A stretch of 64,000 nucleotides of DNA from Pedobacter steynii (GTDB taxonomy: Bacteria; Bacteroidota; Bacteroidia; Sphingobacteriales; Sphingobacteriaceae), in contig NZ_CP017141.1 in the NCBI RefSeq assembly GCF_001721645.1, forward strand, positions 6,200,001 through 6,264,000. Direction: 5' to 3'. Below the pieces are notes generated by a model. It had not been told where the DNA came from and searched no databases. It saw only the letters and a list, made by a program, of their open reading frames with translations. Position numbers and translations under genes: made by a program. Below, piece after piece: positions 7,117-15,647 of this stretch (position 1 is the stretch's first letter; every line of letters starts with the position of its first letter).

Positions 7117-8202
7117 ATGAATACTGAAAGTTTGTTCAGGCCATTTCGCCTGAAATCCCTACATACCAGGAATCGTTTTGTCATGTCTCCTATGACGAGG
7201 TCATGTTCACCCGCTGGAGTCCCTACAGCCGATGTTGCCAATTATTACAGAAAAAGGGCCGAAGGAGAAGTTGGCCTGATCATTTCAGAAGGTACCGTCA
7301 TCAATCGACCTTCTTCTTCAAATGAACCTAATGTTCCGGATTTTTATAAAGACCAGTCGCTAGCCGGCTGGCAGAAAGTAATAGATGGTGTAATCCATGC
7401 CGGCGGACAAATGGCACCCCAGCTATGGCATGTTGGAATTCAGGAAAATCACCATTCGGGATGGCTGCCCTCTGTCCCATTTGAAGGACCATCAGGAATC
7501 GGGAATGGAAAAGCTATGACTGATGCTGATATTGCAGATACTATTGCTGCTTTTGGCCGTTCCGCAGCTCATGCCAAACAAATGGGTTTTAATAGTGTAG
7601 AAGTACAGGCTGCCCATGGATACCTTGTAGATCAGTTTTTCTGGCCAAACACCAATACAAGGAACGATTTTTTTGGTGGTAAAACTTTAGCCGAACGTAG
7701 CCGCTTCGCAGTAGAAATAGCCAAAGAAATCCGCAAACAAGTGGGAGATGATTTCGCGGTAATGATGCGCTTATCACAATGGAGGTTTAGCGATTTCTAC
7801 AGCAAGCTGGCGAACAGTCCGCAGGAGCTGGAATCCTGGTTAAATCCTCTGGCAGATGCAGGGGTAGATATTTTTCATTGTTCTACACGACGTTTTTGGG
7901 AACCAGAGTTTGAAGGCTCAGACCTTAACCTTGCAGGATGGGCAAAAAAAATAACTGGAAAAACGACCATTACCGTCGGTTCTGTAGGTTTAGACAATGA
8001 CGTAACCACCATATTTGCAGGTCAGAAATCAATGCCGGTCTCTATTGATGAACTGGTTCGGAGAATGGACAATAATGAATTCGATCTGGTTGCAGTTGGC
8101 CGGTCTATTTTAGCTGACCCCTATTGGGTCCAAAAAGTAAAAGAAAACCGGATGCATGAATTTCAGGGTTTCAGTAAAGAGGCACTTGAAACATTGGTTT
8201 AA
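7117..8202 (+). CDS. NADH:flavin oxidoreductase / Old Yellow Enzyme family, with altered active site
   Basis: This 361-residue TIM-barrel flavoprotein starts with LFRPFRLKSLHTRNRFVMSPMTR, the classical OYE N-terminus, and has HVGIQ, HGYLVDQFFWPNTNTRND and the C-terminal phosphate-binding segment VAVGRSILADPYW. OYEs bind FMN and reduce activated C=C bonds. The substrate-anion pair His-x-x-His/Asn is QAAH here: Gln at residue 164 and His at 167. In B. subtilis YqjM the same two positions are His164 and His167. Gln could still hydrogen-bond a substrate, but specificity is probably changed. The gene begins 7 bases after the sigma factor and is likely part of the same operon. Confidence 0.92.
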   Translation: MNTESLFRPFRLKSLHTRNRFVMSPMTRSCSPAGVPTADVANYYRKRAEGEVGLIISEGTVINRPSSSNEPNVPDFYKDQSLAGWQKVIDGVIHAGGQMAPQLWHVGIQENHHSGWLPSVPFEGPSGIGNGKAMTDADIADTIAAFGRSAAHAKQMGFNSVEVQAAHGYLVDQFFWPNTNTRNDFFGGKTLAERSRFAVEIAKEIRKQVGDDFAVMMRLSQWRFSDFYSKLANSPQELESWLNPLADAGVDIFHCSTRRFWEPEFEGSDLNLAGWAKKITGKTTITVGSVGLDNDVTTIFAGQKSMPVSIDELVRRMDNNEFDLVAVGRSILADPYWVQKVKENRMHEFQGFSKEALETLV

Positions 8203-8217
8203 AGCTATTGAGAAAGA

Positions 8218-8862
8218 CTAATTTAAGATATAAGCCAAAACTGCCTTTTTATATGCAGGCTTTTGCACCTGTAATCCGAGGTTTTTAATGATCCTTAGCG
8301 GTCCCTCGGATGCAAACATATTGATGAGCCAGGGTGGTAAGGTTCCCCCCGGATCTACGTGGATGGTATATTCAATGCTGACATGGTCTGTACCGGATGG
8401 GCTGATTACCCATTTTCCCTTGGAATCCATGATCCTTACGATACCTTCTTTTTCAGGTACATGCCCCCTTACCGCTGGCCCATCAATAGTGACTACTTTC
8501 GTATCCCGGTTTTGACTAACGGTCAGGTGCGCCACGAAATCTCTATTTTGCAGAGGCCAGGGCAAACTGATCTCCGAGTAATAAAACAGTTCGGAAGCGG
8601 AAACTTTTTTTATCAATGAACATGATTTTGTATGATAAACCCAGTCTTTTGCTGATGCAACATCCATCAACAGGGCCACAACCTGTGAATTTGTAGCCTT
8701 GATCCTGCATTCTGCTTTTACCGCTTTGATCCTCGACCCTTGTAAAGCACTCGTATAAATCTTTATTCCATCCTTTTCCACGGAGAGTTTCCAATTCTGC
8801 TGTCCAAAGACAAAAATGAATCTGGCTGTTAACAGTAAGGTGATGAATACTACTTTAGGCAT
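8218..8862 (-). CDS. Exported START-domain protein
   Basis: A 214-residue protein with an N-terminal signal peptide (residues 1-20, cleavage probably before QQNW) and a START/SRPBCC lipid-binding fold: KDGIKIYTSALQGSR, ISLPWPLQNRDFV and WLINMFASEGPLRIIKNL are typical. START domains bind hydrophobic ligands such as lipids; the ligand here is unknown. It is the last of three minus-strand genes with gaps of 14 and 6 bases, downstream of a lipoprotein and a membrane protein, which suggests an envelope role. It converges on the OYE gene with 15 bases between the stops. Confidence 0.88.
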   Translation of the reverse strand: MPKVVFITLLLTARFIFVFGQQNWKLSVEKDGIKIYTSALQGSRIKAVKAECRIKATNSQVVALLMDVASAKDWVYHTKSCSLIKKVSASELFYYSEISLPWPLQNRDFVAHLTVSQNRDTKVVTIDGPAVRGHVPEKEGIVRIMDSKGKWVISPSGTDHVSIEYTIHVDPGGTLPPWLINMFASEGPLRIIKNLGLQVQKPAYKKAVLAYILN

Positions 8863-8875
8863 CTTTAAGTACAGT

Positions 8876-9580
8876 TTAATCCTGTTTAAATTCTTTTAGC
8901 GTTCCATCCGGATTGAACTCAATGATATAACGTTCCCTGCTCCCATCAATATTTGTCGGGAACCAGCGGATTTGATTTTTCCAGATAGAAATATAAATAT
9001 GTGTGCCTGGCTTTGCACCTTCAATATGAGCTGCTTTCTCATCATAAATCTTTGCTACCCTGGCTACATTAAGAAATGGAACACTGCTGAGGGGGGCCAG
9101 TTGACTTTTAACATCATCTCTTACCGATAATTGTCTAGGCTTGGGTGCAGACCAGACTCCCTTTTTGTATTCATAACTATCTACATATTTGGGATTTTGA
9201 GGATGTTGCAGCATAACCGTGATTCCTCCATCATTATAGAAATTAATACCTGAATAAATGAAAATCTCTTTACCTGCATATTGGGGAAGCTTTTTCAGTT
9301 CATTTTCAGCTTTTGTCAATTGCTCAACATCTGTTAAAAAACTGATGTTCTTACCTTCAGTATGCTGCTCTGTATAGGTACTGGTATGCGTTTCTGTTAT
9401 TGTGCTGCTCGTAGTTTGACTTTCAGTATAAAACTCATCCTGATTTTCTGTGGGTTTGTCCTGCGCAGCTTTACTGGTCAGGGAATCATTCGGATTAAAG
9501 GTTTCTTCTACGCTTTTTGAGATTTGCCTGCAACTGAAAAGAAGCTGACTGCAGAGCATCAAGATGATTAGTTTCTTCAT
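8876..9580 (-). CDS. Lipoprotein of unknown function
   Basis: The N-terminus MKKLIILMLCSQLLFSC carries a lipobox (LFSC) with the acylated Cys at 17. A low-complexity Thr/Ser/Glu-rich linker (about residues 50-75) follows, then a globular domain of about 150 residues (IFIYSGINFYNDGGITVMLQ, THIYISIWKNQIRWFPTNID). I do not recognise the globular part. It lies 6 bases after the membrane protein gene and 14 bases before the START gene, so the three are probably one transcript. Confidence 0.78.
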   Translation of the reverse strand: MKKLIILMLCSQLLFSCRQISKSVEETFNPNDSLTSKAAQDKPTENQDEFYTESQTTSSTITETHTSTYTEQHTEGKNISFLTDVEQLTKAENELKKLPQYAGKEIFIYSGINFYNDGGITVMLQHPQNPKYVDSYEYKKGVWSAPKPRQLSVRDDVKSQLAPLSSVPFLNVARVAKIYDEKAAHIEGAKPGTHIYISIWKNQIRWFPTNIDGSRERYIIEFNPDGTLKEFKQD

Positions 9581-9586
9581 GGGAGT

Positions 9587-10567
9587 TTAACTGATTTCGT
9601 TTAAGTCACTGGCAAAAGCAATACGTTCCGGCTTTTCCTTTAGGTAAAATATATCAATATGTTCCTGTTTGGTCATGTTTAAATCCAGCAGGTTGACAAT
9701 TTTCTTTAAATTTCCCCGATGTTTCTGTTGGCGGTCATCTGTATATTCAAGATCGAAAAGAATCATAGGCTGTTCATTAATATAAGTACCTGTCTGGCTC
9801 GCGTTGATGAGCTTTGCAGTAGTTTGCACCCCCTTAAATTTGATTAAAGCAGCATCATCCGCTTGTCCGCTAAGTTTACTGAATAAACCCACTAAAATTT
9901 TATACGATAAAAGTACCAGCGGGCAAACGATTAAAGGATGTCCAAAGCTCATAAAACGCCAGCCCATCCCCTGGCTTTCGGACTGGTAGGCATACAGATA
10001 ATAACCTGTTATTGCGGCGAGTAGCAGGAGCCAGCCTAATGTCCTAAGAATAACAACAGAAAAGTGTATCGTTGCTTCTGTGCTGGCAAGGATAAAATAA
10101 GGAATACGTTTCATTTCCTGATCAATTAAGATCTCTACTTTTTTACCCACTTCGAAACGCCGTTCTATAGGCCTGGCATCATTTACTCCTGACTTCTGTT
10201 TAATTTCTGTTCCCACCAGGTTTTTAAAACCCAGCGTCAGTTCATAGGTATCATAGTCGGCATTTGATTTAGAAAGCTTTGTTGCCGTTAAAATCCGCGC
10301 TTCCCGACGCTCTCCATGTTGTTTCAGGTATTCAATATTTCTCTTGGAAACAAAAACATTCAATACCCATTTGCGATAAAACACCATCAAAAGAAAACAC
10401 CACAACAGGATAGAAACCACTAAAAGACTAAGTGCAAGCCAGGGGTTTTTATCACGAAGGCTATTGATATCGTCCTGATTATTGATAGAATAATACAAGA
10501 TCATCGGAAATGGAACGGCAAAGAAAAGGCTGTAAAGCATCCAGAAGATAAGGGCACCACGTTTCAT
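9587..10567 (-). CDS. Membrane protein with two similar beta-rich domains
   Basis: This 326-residue protein has a pair of hydrophobic helices at residues 5-25 and 43-65 and another pair near 170-192 and 205-225. After each pair there is a beta-rich domain of about 70 residues: EARILTATKLSKSNADY... and TTAKLINASQTGTYINEQP.... The two domains resemble each other and recall DUF3592-type domains, so the protein may be an internal duplication. No enzymatic motif is visible. It is the first gene of the three-gene unit ending with the START protein. Confidence 0.75.
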   Translation of the reverse strand: MKRGALIFWMLYSLFFAVPFPMILYYSINNQDDINSLRDKNPWLALSLLVVSILLWCFLLMVFYRKWVLNVFVSKRNIEYLKQHGERREARILTATKLSKSNADYDTYELTLGFKNLVGTEIKQKSGVNDARPIERRFEVGKKVEILIDQEMKRIPYFILASTEATIHFSVVILRTLGWLLLLAAITGYYLYAYQSESQGMGWRFMSFGHPLIVCPLVLLSYKILVGLFSKLSGQADDAALIKFKGVQTTAKLINASQTGTYINEQPMILFDLEYTDDRQQKHRGNLKKIVNLLDLNMTKQEHIDIFYLKEKPERIAFASDLNEIS

Positions 10568-10620
10568 TTTTTTACAGATTAGCAGGGATTGATCAAATAC
10601 TTAATAAAGCTAGCAAAGAT

Positions 10621-12042
10621 CTACTTCAATTCCTGTATCATACTTCCTAATTTTTGAAGTGCAGCTTCAATTTTAGAGGTCCAAAGGTTACTGCAGCTGA
10701 TCCGGATATAGTTCCTATAGTCTGCTCTGTTTGAAAATAAGCTGCCCGGGGCAATCTGGATGTGAGCTTCAATTGCTTTTTGATGGAGGCTAAGTGCATC
10801 AACTTCCTCCGGCAACTCAATCCAAAGTACCAGTCCGCCTTTCGGTCTGCTTACCCTTGTTCCAGCAGGGAAATACTTTTCTATCGCCTGTAAGGTCAAC
10901 AACATCAGGCGGTGCAGCTCAGGTCTTAGCCGGCGCAGGTGACGATCATAGGCTCCTGTACTGAGTAGTTGTAATAAAGACAATTGTACCACACTTGCGG
11001 TAGCAACATTGGTTACTGACTTGAGGCGGACCACCTTTTCCGTAAATCTTCCCGGGGCACACCAGCCTATACGATAACCCGGCGCTACGGATTTAGAAAA
11101 AGAGGAACACAACATCACCCATCCATCTTCATCATAACTCTTGATATTTGCCGGCCGGTCCACATCAAAATGAAGGTCGCCATATATATCATCATCAATA
11201 ACAGGTATTTTCTTCCGTTTTGCAAAAGCGGCCAGCTCTCTTTTTTTCTGATCAGAAAGCATGGCCCCGTTGGGATTATTAAAGTTAGAAATCAGGACAA
11301 CTGCAGCTACCTGATGTACTTTACAAACCTGCTCCAGCTGATCCAGGTCAATTCCTGATAAGGTATCTCCCGGAAGTTCTACTATTTTTAATCCCAGCGC
11401 TTCGATCGCCTGAAGAATGCCATAGTAAAAAGGAGTCTCCACTACAATCGTATCCCCTTTTTCGGCAACGGCCCTTAGGCACAGGCCAACAGCTTCCAGT
11501 GCCCCATTGGTAATGACCACATCTTCAGCATTAAGCATCCCATTCCATCGGAAAGACCGCTTAGCAATTTCCTGTCTCAGTAAAGGATTTCCATCGGCCT
11601 GCTCATACAAAAGATGCGCGCCAGTCAGATCTCTTGAAGCATGCTGAAGACTTCTTCTGATGGCATTAAGCGGTAAAAGGTCCACATCCAGCACCGCATT
11701 AAAAAATGAAACAAAAGACTTGTTCTCCTGATCAACACGACTGATTTTATGTAAAATCGGGTTCAGCTTCACCGCTCCTGCAGGAGATACTGTTTTACTA
11801 CTTTGCGGCAGATCTTCCCCGGTAACCGATTTTCTCAAAACCACATATCCAGATCGTTCCTTTCCCAAAATCAATCCTTTATCGATGAGTAAAACAAAGG
11901 CTTTCAAAACCGTCCCGATACTCACCTGGAAGCGGGAACTGATCAAACGCAGGGAAGGAAGCTTCTGACCTACGGGATAAACTCCCGTATTGATCAGCTT
12001 TTCTAACTCATCCGCTATGGCAATATATTGAAACGTCATCAT
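10621..12042 (-). CDS. MocR/PdxR-family regulator (GntR HTH fused to aminotransferase fold)
   Basis: Residues 1-75 form a GntR winged helix (YAIADELEKLI-like start, GQKLPSLRLISSRFQVSIGTVLKAF), and residues ~110-470 form a type I aminotransferase domain with NFNNPNGAML, DDDIYGDLHF and the PLP-lysine motif SSFSKSVAPGYRIGW. MocR proteins bind PLP and usually control neighbouring, often divergent, genes of amino-acid or vitamin B6 metabolism. The divergent neighbour is an Asp/Glu racemase-family gene, so that is the likely target. I used the ATG at 12042; a GTG three codons upstream (12051) and an ATG one codon downstream are alternatives. Confidence 0.92.
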   Translation of the reverse strand: MMTFQYIAIADELEKLINTGVYPVGQKLPSLRLISSRFQVSIGTVLKAFVLLIDKGLILGKERSGYVVLRKSVTGEDLPQSSKTVSPAGAVKLNPILHKISRVDQENKSFVSFFNAVLDVDLLPLNAIRRSLQHASRDLTGAHLLYEQADGNPLLRQEIAKRSFRWNGMLNAEDVVITNGALEAVGLCLRAVAEKGDTIVVETPFYYGILQAIEALGLKIVELPGDTLSGIDLDQLEQVCKVHQVAAVVLISNFNNPNGAMLSDQKKRELAAFAKRKKIPVIDDDIYGDLHFDVDRPANIKSYDEDGWVMLCSSFSKSVAPGYRIGWCAPGRFTEKVVRLKSVTNVATASVVQLSLLQLLSTGAYDRHLRRLRPELHRLMLLTLQAIEKYFPAGTRVSRPKGGLVLWIELPEEVDALSLHQKAIEAHIQIAPGSLFSNRADYRNYIRISCSNLWTSKIEAALQKLGSMIQELK

Positions 12043-12066
12043 CTGTTGCACTAAAATAGTTAAATT

Positions 12067-12114
12067 CTGTATCTGTTACAGTTCACCAAAGCTATTTACT
12101 TTTACGGAGTAAAA
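12067..12114. promoter_or_regulatory. Inverted repeats between the MocR and racemase genes
   Basis: The 93-base divergent gap contains CTGTA-tctgt-TACAG (12067-12081) and TTTTAC-gga-GTAAAA (12100-12114). The first is a candidate MocR operator because such regulators bind short repeats between divergent genes. The second lies 22 bases before the racemase start. Both are short, so the assignment is tentative. Confidence 0.4.
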
Positions 12115-12135
12115 AAACATATTTTAACATAGAAA

Positions 12136-12840
12136 ATGATGAAGAAAATCGGACTTGTCGGAGGCATCAGCTGGACATCAACAGTAGATTATTACCGTTA
12201 CATCAATGAGGGAATCAATGAAGAATTAGGCGGATTAAACTTTGCGGAATGTATGATTTACTCCGTAAACTTTGACAATTTCCAACGTTTCAATTCAGAA
12301 TACGATTGGGATGCCACTTTTGAATTGTTGGTTAATGCAGCGGAAGATTTAAAAAAGGCCGGCGCAGAAGCCATAGTTTTGTGTGCAAACACGGCTCATA
12401 TTGTGTCTGACAGGATTGCGGCACAGGTAAACCTACCTTTGATAGACATTACCACTGCAGTAGCTGAAAGAATTAATCAGGTTGGTCTGAAAAAAGTAGG
12501 ATTGCTTGGTACTACTTATACGATGGAACTGGATTTCTATAAGGACAAGCTGATTGCCAATGGAATTGAACCCATGATTCCGGAAAGCCAGGAAGACAGA
12601 GATTATATTGAGGATACGTTAAGGAACGAACTGGGCCGTGGGGTATTAAATCCAGAGACCAAGAAACAATATCTGGCAATTGTCCAGCAGTTGATCGACA
12701 AAGGTGCGGAAGGTATTATTTTAGGCTGTACCGAAATTCCATTGCTCATCCACCAGGAAGATATCCAGGTACCCGTTTTTGACACCACAAAGATTCATGC
12801 TCAGGCGGCAGTTGCATTTGCCCTGGAAGCAGGAAAATAA
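12136..12840 (+). CDS. Aspartate/glutamate racemase family protein
   Basis: This 234-residue protein has the two catalytic cysteines of the Asp/Glu racemase superfamily: C83 in VLCANTAH and C198 in ILGCTEIP. The N-terminus KKIGLVGGISWTSTVDYYRYIN matches the YgeA-type amino-acid racemase branch, in which PLP-independent racemisation uses both thiols. The exact amino acid cannot be told. The ATG at 12136 is followed directly by a second ATG (12139). It is divergent from a MocR regulator, which probably controls it. Confidence 0.92.
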   Translation: MMKKIGLVGGISWTSTVDYYRYINEGINEELGGLNFAECMIYSVNFDNFQRFNSEYDWDATFELLVNAAEDLKKAGAEAIVLCANTAHIVSDRIAAQVNLPLIDITTAVAERINQVGLKKVGLLGTTYTMELDFYKDKLIANGIEPMIPESQEDRDYIEDTLRNELGRGVLNPETKKQYLAIVQQLIDKGAEGIILGCTEIPLLIHQEDIQVPVFDTTKIHAQAAVAFALEAGK

Positions 12841-12874
12841 TCTGATAAATCCCCGATCGGCACAGCATCCCTCA

Positions 12875-13588
12875 TTATCCCCCTGGTGTGGGGACGCTGT
12901 GCCATTCGTGTTCGATTTCTGTCATCAACAACGCATGATCAAATACAACAGACCCTTTTGGTAACAGACTTTCATTTTCAAAAAAACTAGACCTCAGGTG
13001 TGAGACTTCCAAAGCTTTCATCTCCCATCGGTAAGTCTGCAGTTTAAGACCATCAAATTGGTCTTTATTCGGAGAGTACCCCAACGATCCCTTTTCAAAA
13101 AAAGCGGAGGCATTGGCTAAATTCTCAAATATAGAATGCTCATTTAAATCGGATATTTCTTTTGCATCAATTGAAATACCCGTTTGATCGCTGCTTAGGA
13201 AGTCAATGTGATAATGTCCGTTTTCTTCTTTCACATTGAATTTTGCCAGATGATGAACACCAGGAAAAAGCCAGCCGCCAACGAGGGTATTCAGCCTCAA
13301 TGAAGTGTCTCTTCGGGGGATGTAAACCCCTTCTTTGACCTCCCCGTTTTCGTCCCATTCGACGGCAATCCGATGTGCTCCATTTTCAGAAGAAACGCCA
13401 ATAAAGTCCGGTAAGCTCTTTGGTTTGACTTGTTTCAGCCGGATTAAGCAAATCCCGACAATCGCTTTATCTTTATAAATTTTAGGCCGGAACGGGAAAG
13501 GAAGAATTTGTCGTACCACTTCCGCATCAGCAGTATAATTGATTAGAATTCTCCGCTCAATATTACCATGTATCACAGGTATTTTCAT
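12875..13588 (-). CDS. DUF2071 (YqjF-like) family protein
   Basis: The 237-residue protein has the family's pattern: an N-terminal ILINYTADAEVVRQILPFPFRP, a central HRIAVEWDENG and GVYIPRRDTS, and a C-terminal segment with VVFDHALLMTE. These proteins have an acetoacetate-decarboxylase-like beta-cone fold; no reaction has been demonstrated for this group to my knowledge. It is transcribed alone and converges on the racemase gene. Confidence 0.85.
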   Translation of the reverse strand: MKIPVIHGNIERRILINYTADAEVVRQILPFPFRPKIYKDKAIVGICLIRLKQVKPKSLPDFIGVSSENGAHRIAVEWDENGEVKEGVYIPRRDTSLRLNTLVGGWLFPGVHHLAKFNVKEENGHYHIDFLSSDQTGISIDAKEISDLNEHSIFENLANASAFFEKGSLGYSPNKDQFDGLKLQTYRWEMKALEVSHLRSSFFENESLLPKGSVVFDHALLMTEIEHEWHSVPTPGG

Positions 13589-13738
13589 CTCTTAGGATTA
13601 ACTGTTATAAATTAGTTCTTTTATTCCTGAAACTAGCCTCTCCTAAACAAAAAATGTTGTATCCTAAATCATGAAGTTCAAGTCTGAGATGGCTCGGATA
13701 AAATAATTAACTTCGCCCCTTGATTATAACATAAGTAT

Positions 13739-14320
13739 ATGAAACTGGAAGAACTATTGCTGAAGAGAAGTGAAAACAAATGTGAATTGTGCCAATCCGG
13801 GGAAGCCCTTAGTGTATACGAAGTTCCTCCTCAGTCAAAGAGCAATGAAGACAACTGCATCATGATTTGTGAGAAGTGTTTATCACAGATTGAAAATAAA
13901 GAAGAACTGGACAGCAAACACTGGACTTGCTTAAGCGGAAGCATGTGGAGTGAAGTTCCTGGAGTACAGGTTGTTTCCTGGCGTTTATTGAACCGTCTCA
14001 GCAATGAAAGCTGGGCAATGGACAACCTGGACATGATGTACCTGGATGAAGAAAGACTGGAATGGGCTAAATCTGCAGGTCTTGAAAATGGCACGGCAGC
14101 AGAATTTCATAAAGATTGTAATGGCAGTATTCTTCAGGCAGGAGATTCCATCGTATTGATAAAATCATTAGACGTAAAAGGTTCTACATTGAATGCAAAA
14201 ATGGGAACGGTGGTAAAAAACATCCGTCTGGTAGAAAACAACACAGATCAGATTGAGGGTAAAATTGAAGGTCAGGTGATTGTGATCCTTACTAAATATA
14301 CCAGAAAACAGGGTGCTTAA
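13739..14320 (+). CDS. phnA: PhnA family protein
   Basis: A 193-residue PhnA-like protein with an N-terminal zinc ribbon (CELC at 15-18 and CEKC at 44-47) and the conserved C-terminal domain GDSIVLIKSLDVKGSTLNAKMGTVVKNIRL, which has an SH3-like barrel. Despite the name, the family has no clear link to phosphonate use, and no phn genes are nearby. A strong bidirectional terminator follows it. Confidence 0.9.
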   Translation: MKLEELLLKRSENKCELCQSGEALSVYEVPPQSKSNEDNCIMICEKCLSQIENKEELDSKHWTCLSGSMWSEVPGVQVVSWRLLNRLSNESWAMDNLDMMYLDEERLEWAKSAGLENGTAAEFHKDCNGSILQAGDSIVLIKSLDVKGSTLNAKMGTVVKNIRLVENNTDQIEGKIEGQVIVILTKYTRKQGA

Positions 14321-14345
14321 TTTTTTAGTCACCGAATTTCTGTTA

Positions 14346-14374
14346 AAAAGCTGATCATAAAATGATCAGCTTTT
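14346..14374. terminator. Bidirectional intrinsic terminator
   Basis: A perfect 12-base inverted repeat (AAAAGCTGATCA / TGATCAGCTTTT, loop of 5) flanked by A and T runs lies between the convergent phnA and pncB genes and can serve both. Confidence 0.85.
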
Positions 14375-14419
14375 TTATGACGTTTTACCAGTTTATTTAA
14401 TCGAATGATTACGCCCCCG

Positions 14420-15607
14420 TTAGTCAATCTGCAAAATCGTCTTTGCTAAATTGATCATCCTGTCCGTTCCGGTATATTTTCCATGTTCATCGGAGAGTTT
14501 CACCACTTCTGTCCACTCCCCGTCTTTAGGATGTGCTTCCGTCATTTTAATAACGATATTCATCGGATCGGGACCAGCATCATTGGTAAGGTTTGTTCCT
14601 ATTCCAAAAGACATTCCTATTTTATCCCTGCAGTAGTCTGCAATGCGGGCCACTTTTTCATAATTCAGACCATCAGAGAAAATAATCGTTTTAGACTTAG
14701 GGTCAATCCCCATATTCTGATAATGAGCGATTACTTTATCCGCAAACAACAGCGGGTCTCCACTGTCATGCCGCACTCCATCAAAGAGTTTGGAGAACAT
14801 CTTATCAAATTGACTGAAAAAGACTTCAGTGGTATACGTATCTGATAAGGCAATGCCCAGATCTCCGCGGTAAACATTTACCCAATGTTCCAAGCCCATG
14901 GCATTGGCCATTTTAAACCCATAACGGGCTGCATGAAACATAAACCATTCATGAGCATGGGTTCCAATTGGTTTGGTCTGGTGGAGCATAGCCATGTGTA
15001 CATTACTTGTCCCAATAAATGAACCGGCCCCAAATTGTGTCAGGGATTGCAGGACCAGGCGATGTACCTGATAAGAATAACGTCTTCGTGTACCAAATTC
15101 TGCGACTGTAACTCCTAATTTTCTAAGGTTTTCAATTTTTTTTCGCGTCACTTCTATGACCTCATCATTGTTGATTCTTTCGGATCCGCTAAGGATATAA
15201 AACAATTCGCAGATGAGCGACATCAATGGAACTTCCCATAAAATGGTCCGGTACCAAAGCCCCTCGACATGAACCTCAAGCTGATCGTCCTGCTGTTCAA
15301 TACGGACTTCTTCGGGGTTAAACCGGTAACCTTCCAGAAAATCCAGGTATACCGGATCCAGATACGGACAGGTCACTTCCAGAAAATGTTTCTCTTCCCG
15401 GCTCAGCTTCAGTAAAGCCATTTGATTGACCGCTTCCCTTAACGCTTTTGCAAATCCAGGCGGGAACGAATGTTTGCCCCGGTTAATGAACTTATAACGA
15501 GCTTTTGCACCAGGAAACAAGCGAACTACCCCTTGCTGCATAGTAATTTTGTAGAAGTCGTTATCAAGTATTGAAGAAAGTGTTACCGCGGGGTTTAATT
15601 GCATCAT
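14420..15607 (-). CDS. pncB: Nicotinate phosphoribosyltransferase
   Basis: The enzyme makes nicotinate mononucleotide from nicotinate and PRPP, the first step of the Preiss-Handler route to NAD. The protein (395 residues) carries the family landmarks LDNDFYKITMQQGV near the start, EFGTRRRYSYQVHRL, the conserved phosphohistidine region FIGTSNVHMA, and RHDSGDP and SDGLNYEKV in the PRPP-binding part. The ATG at 15607 was chosen over a TTG at 15619; a -7 element lies 22 bases upstream of it. Confidence 0.95.
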   Translation of the reverse strand: MMQLNPAVTLSSILDNDFYKITMQQGVVRLFPGAKARYKFINRGKHSFPPGFAKALREAVNQMALLKLSREEKHFLEVTCPYLDPVYLDFLEGYRFNPEEVRIEQQDDQLEVHVEGLWYRTILWEVPLMSLICELFYILSGSERINNDEVIEVTRKKIENLRKLGVTVAEFGTRRRYSYQVHRLVLQSLTQFGAGSFIGTSNVHMAMLHQTKPIGTHAHEWFMFHAARYGFKMANAMGLEHWVNVYRGDLGIALSDTYTTEVFFSQFDKMFSKLFDGVRHDSGDPLLFADKVIAHYQNMGIDPKSKTIIFSDGLNYEKVARIADYCRDKIGMSFGIGTNLTNDAGPDPMNIVIKMTEAHPKDGEWTEVVKLSDEHGKYTGTDRMINLAKTILQID

Positions 15608-15628
15608 TGGTGCTGACAAAGTTTATTC

Positions 15629-15636
15629 CAAAACTA
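15629..15636 (-). promoter_or_regulatory. -7 promoter element for pncB
   Basis: The minus strand reads TAGTTTTG, matching TAnnTTTG, 22 bases before the pncB ATG at 15607. It supports that start and separates pncB from the DoxX gene upstream. Confidence 0.5.
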
Positions 15637-15647
15637 CCGATTTTTGT

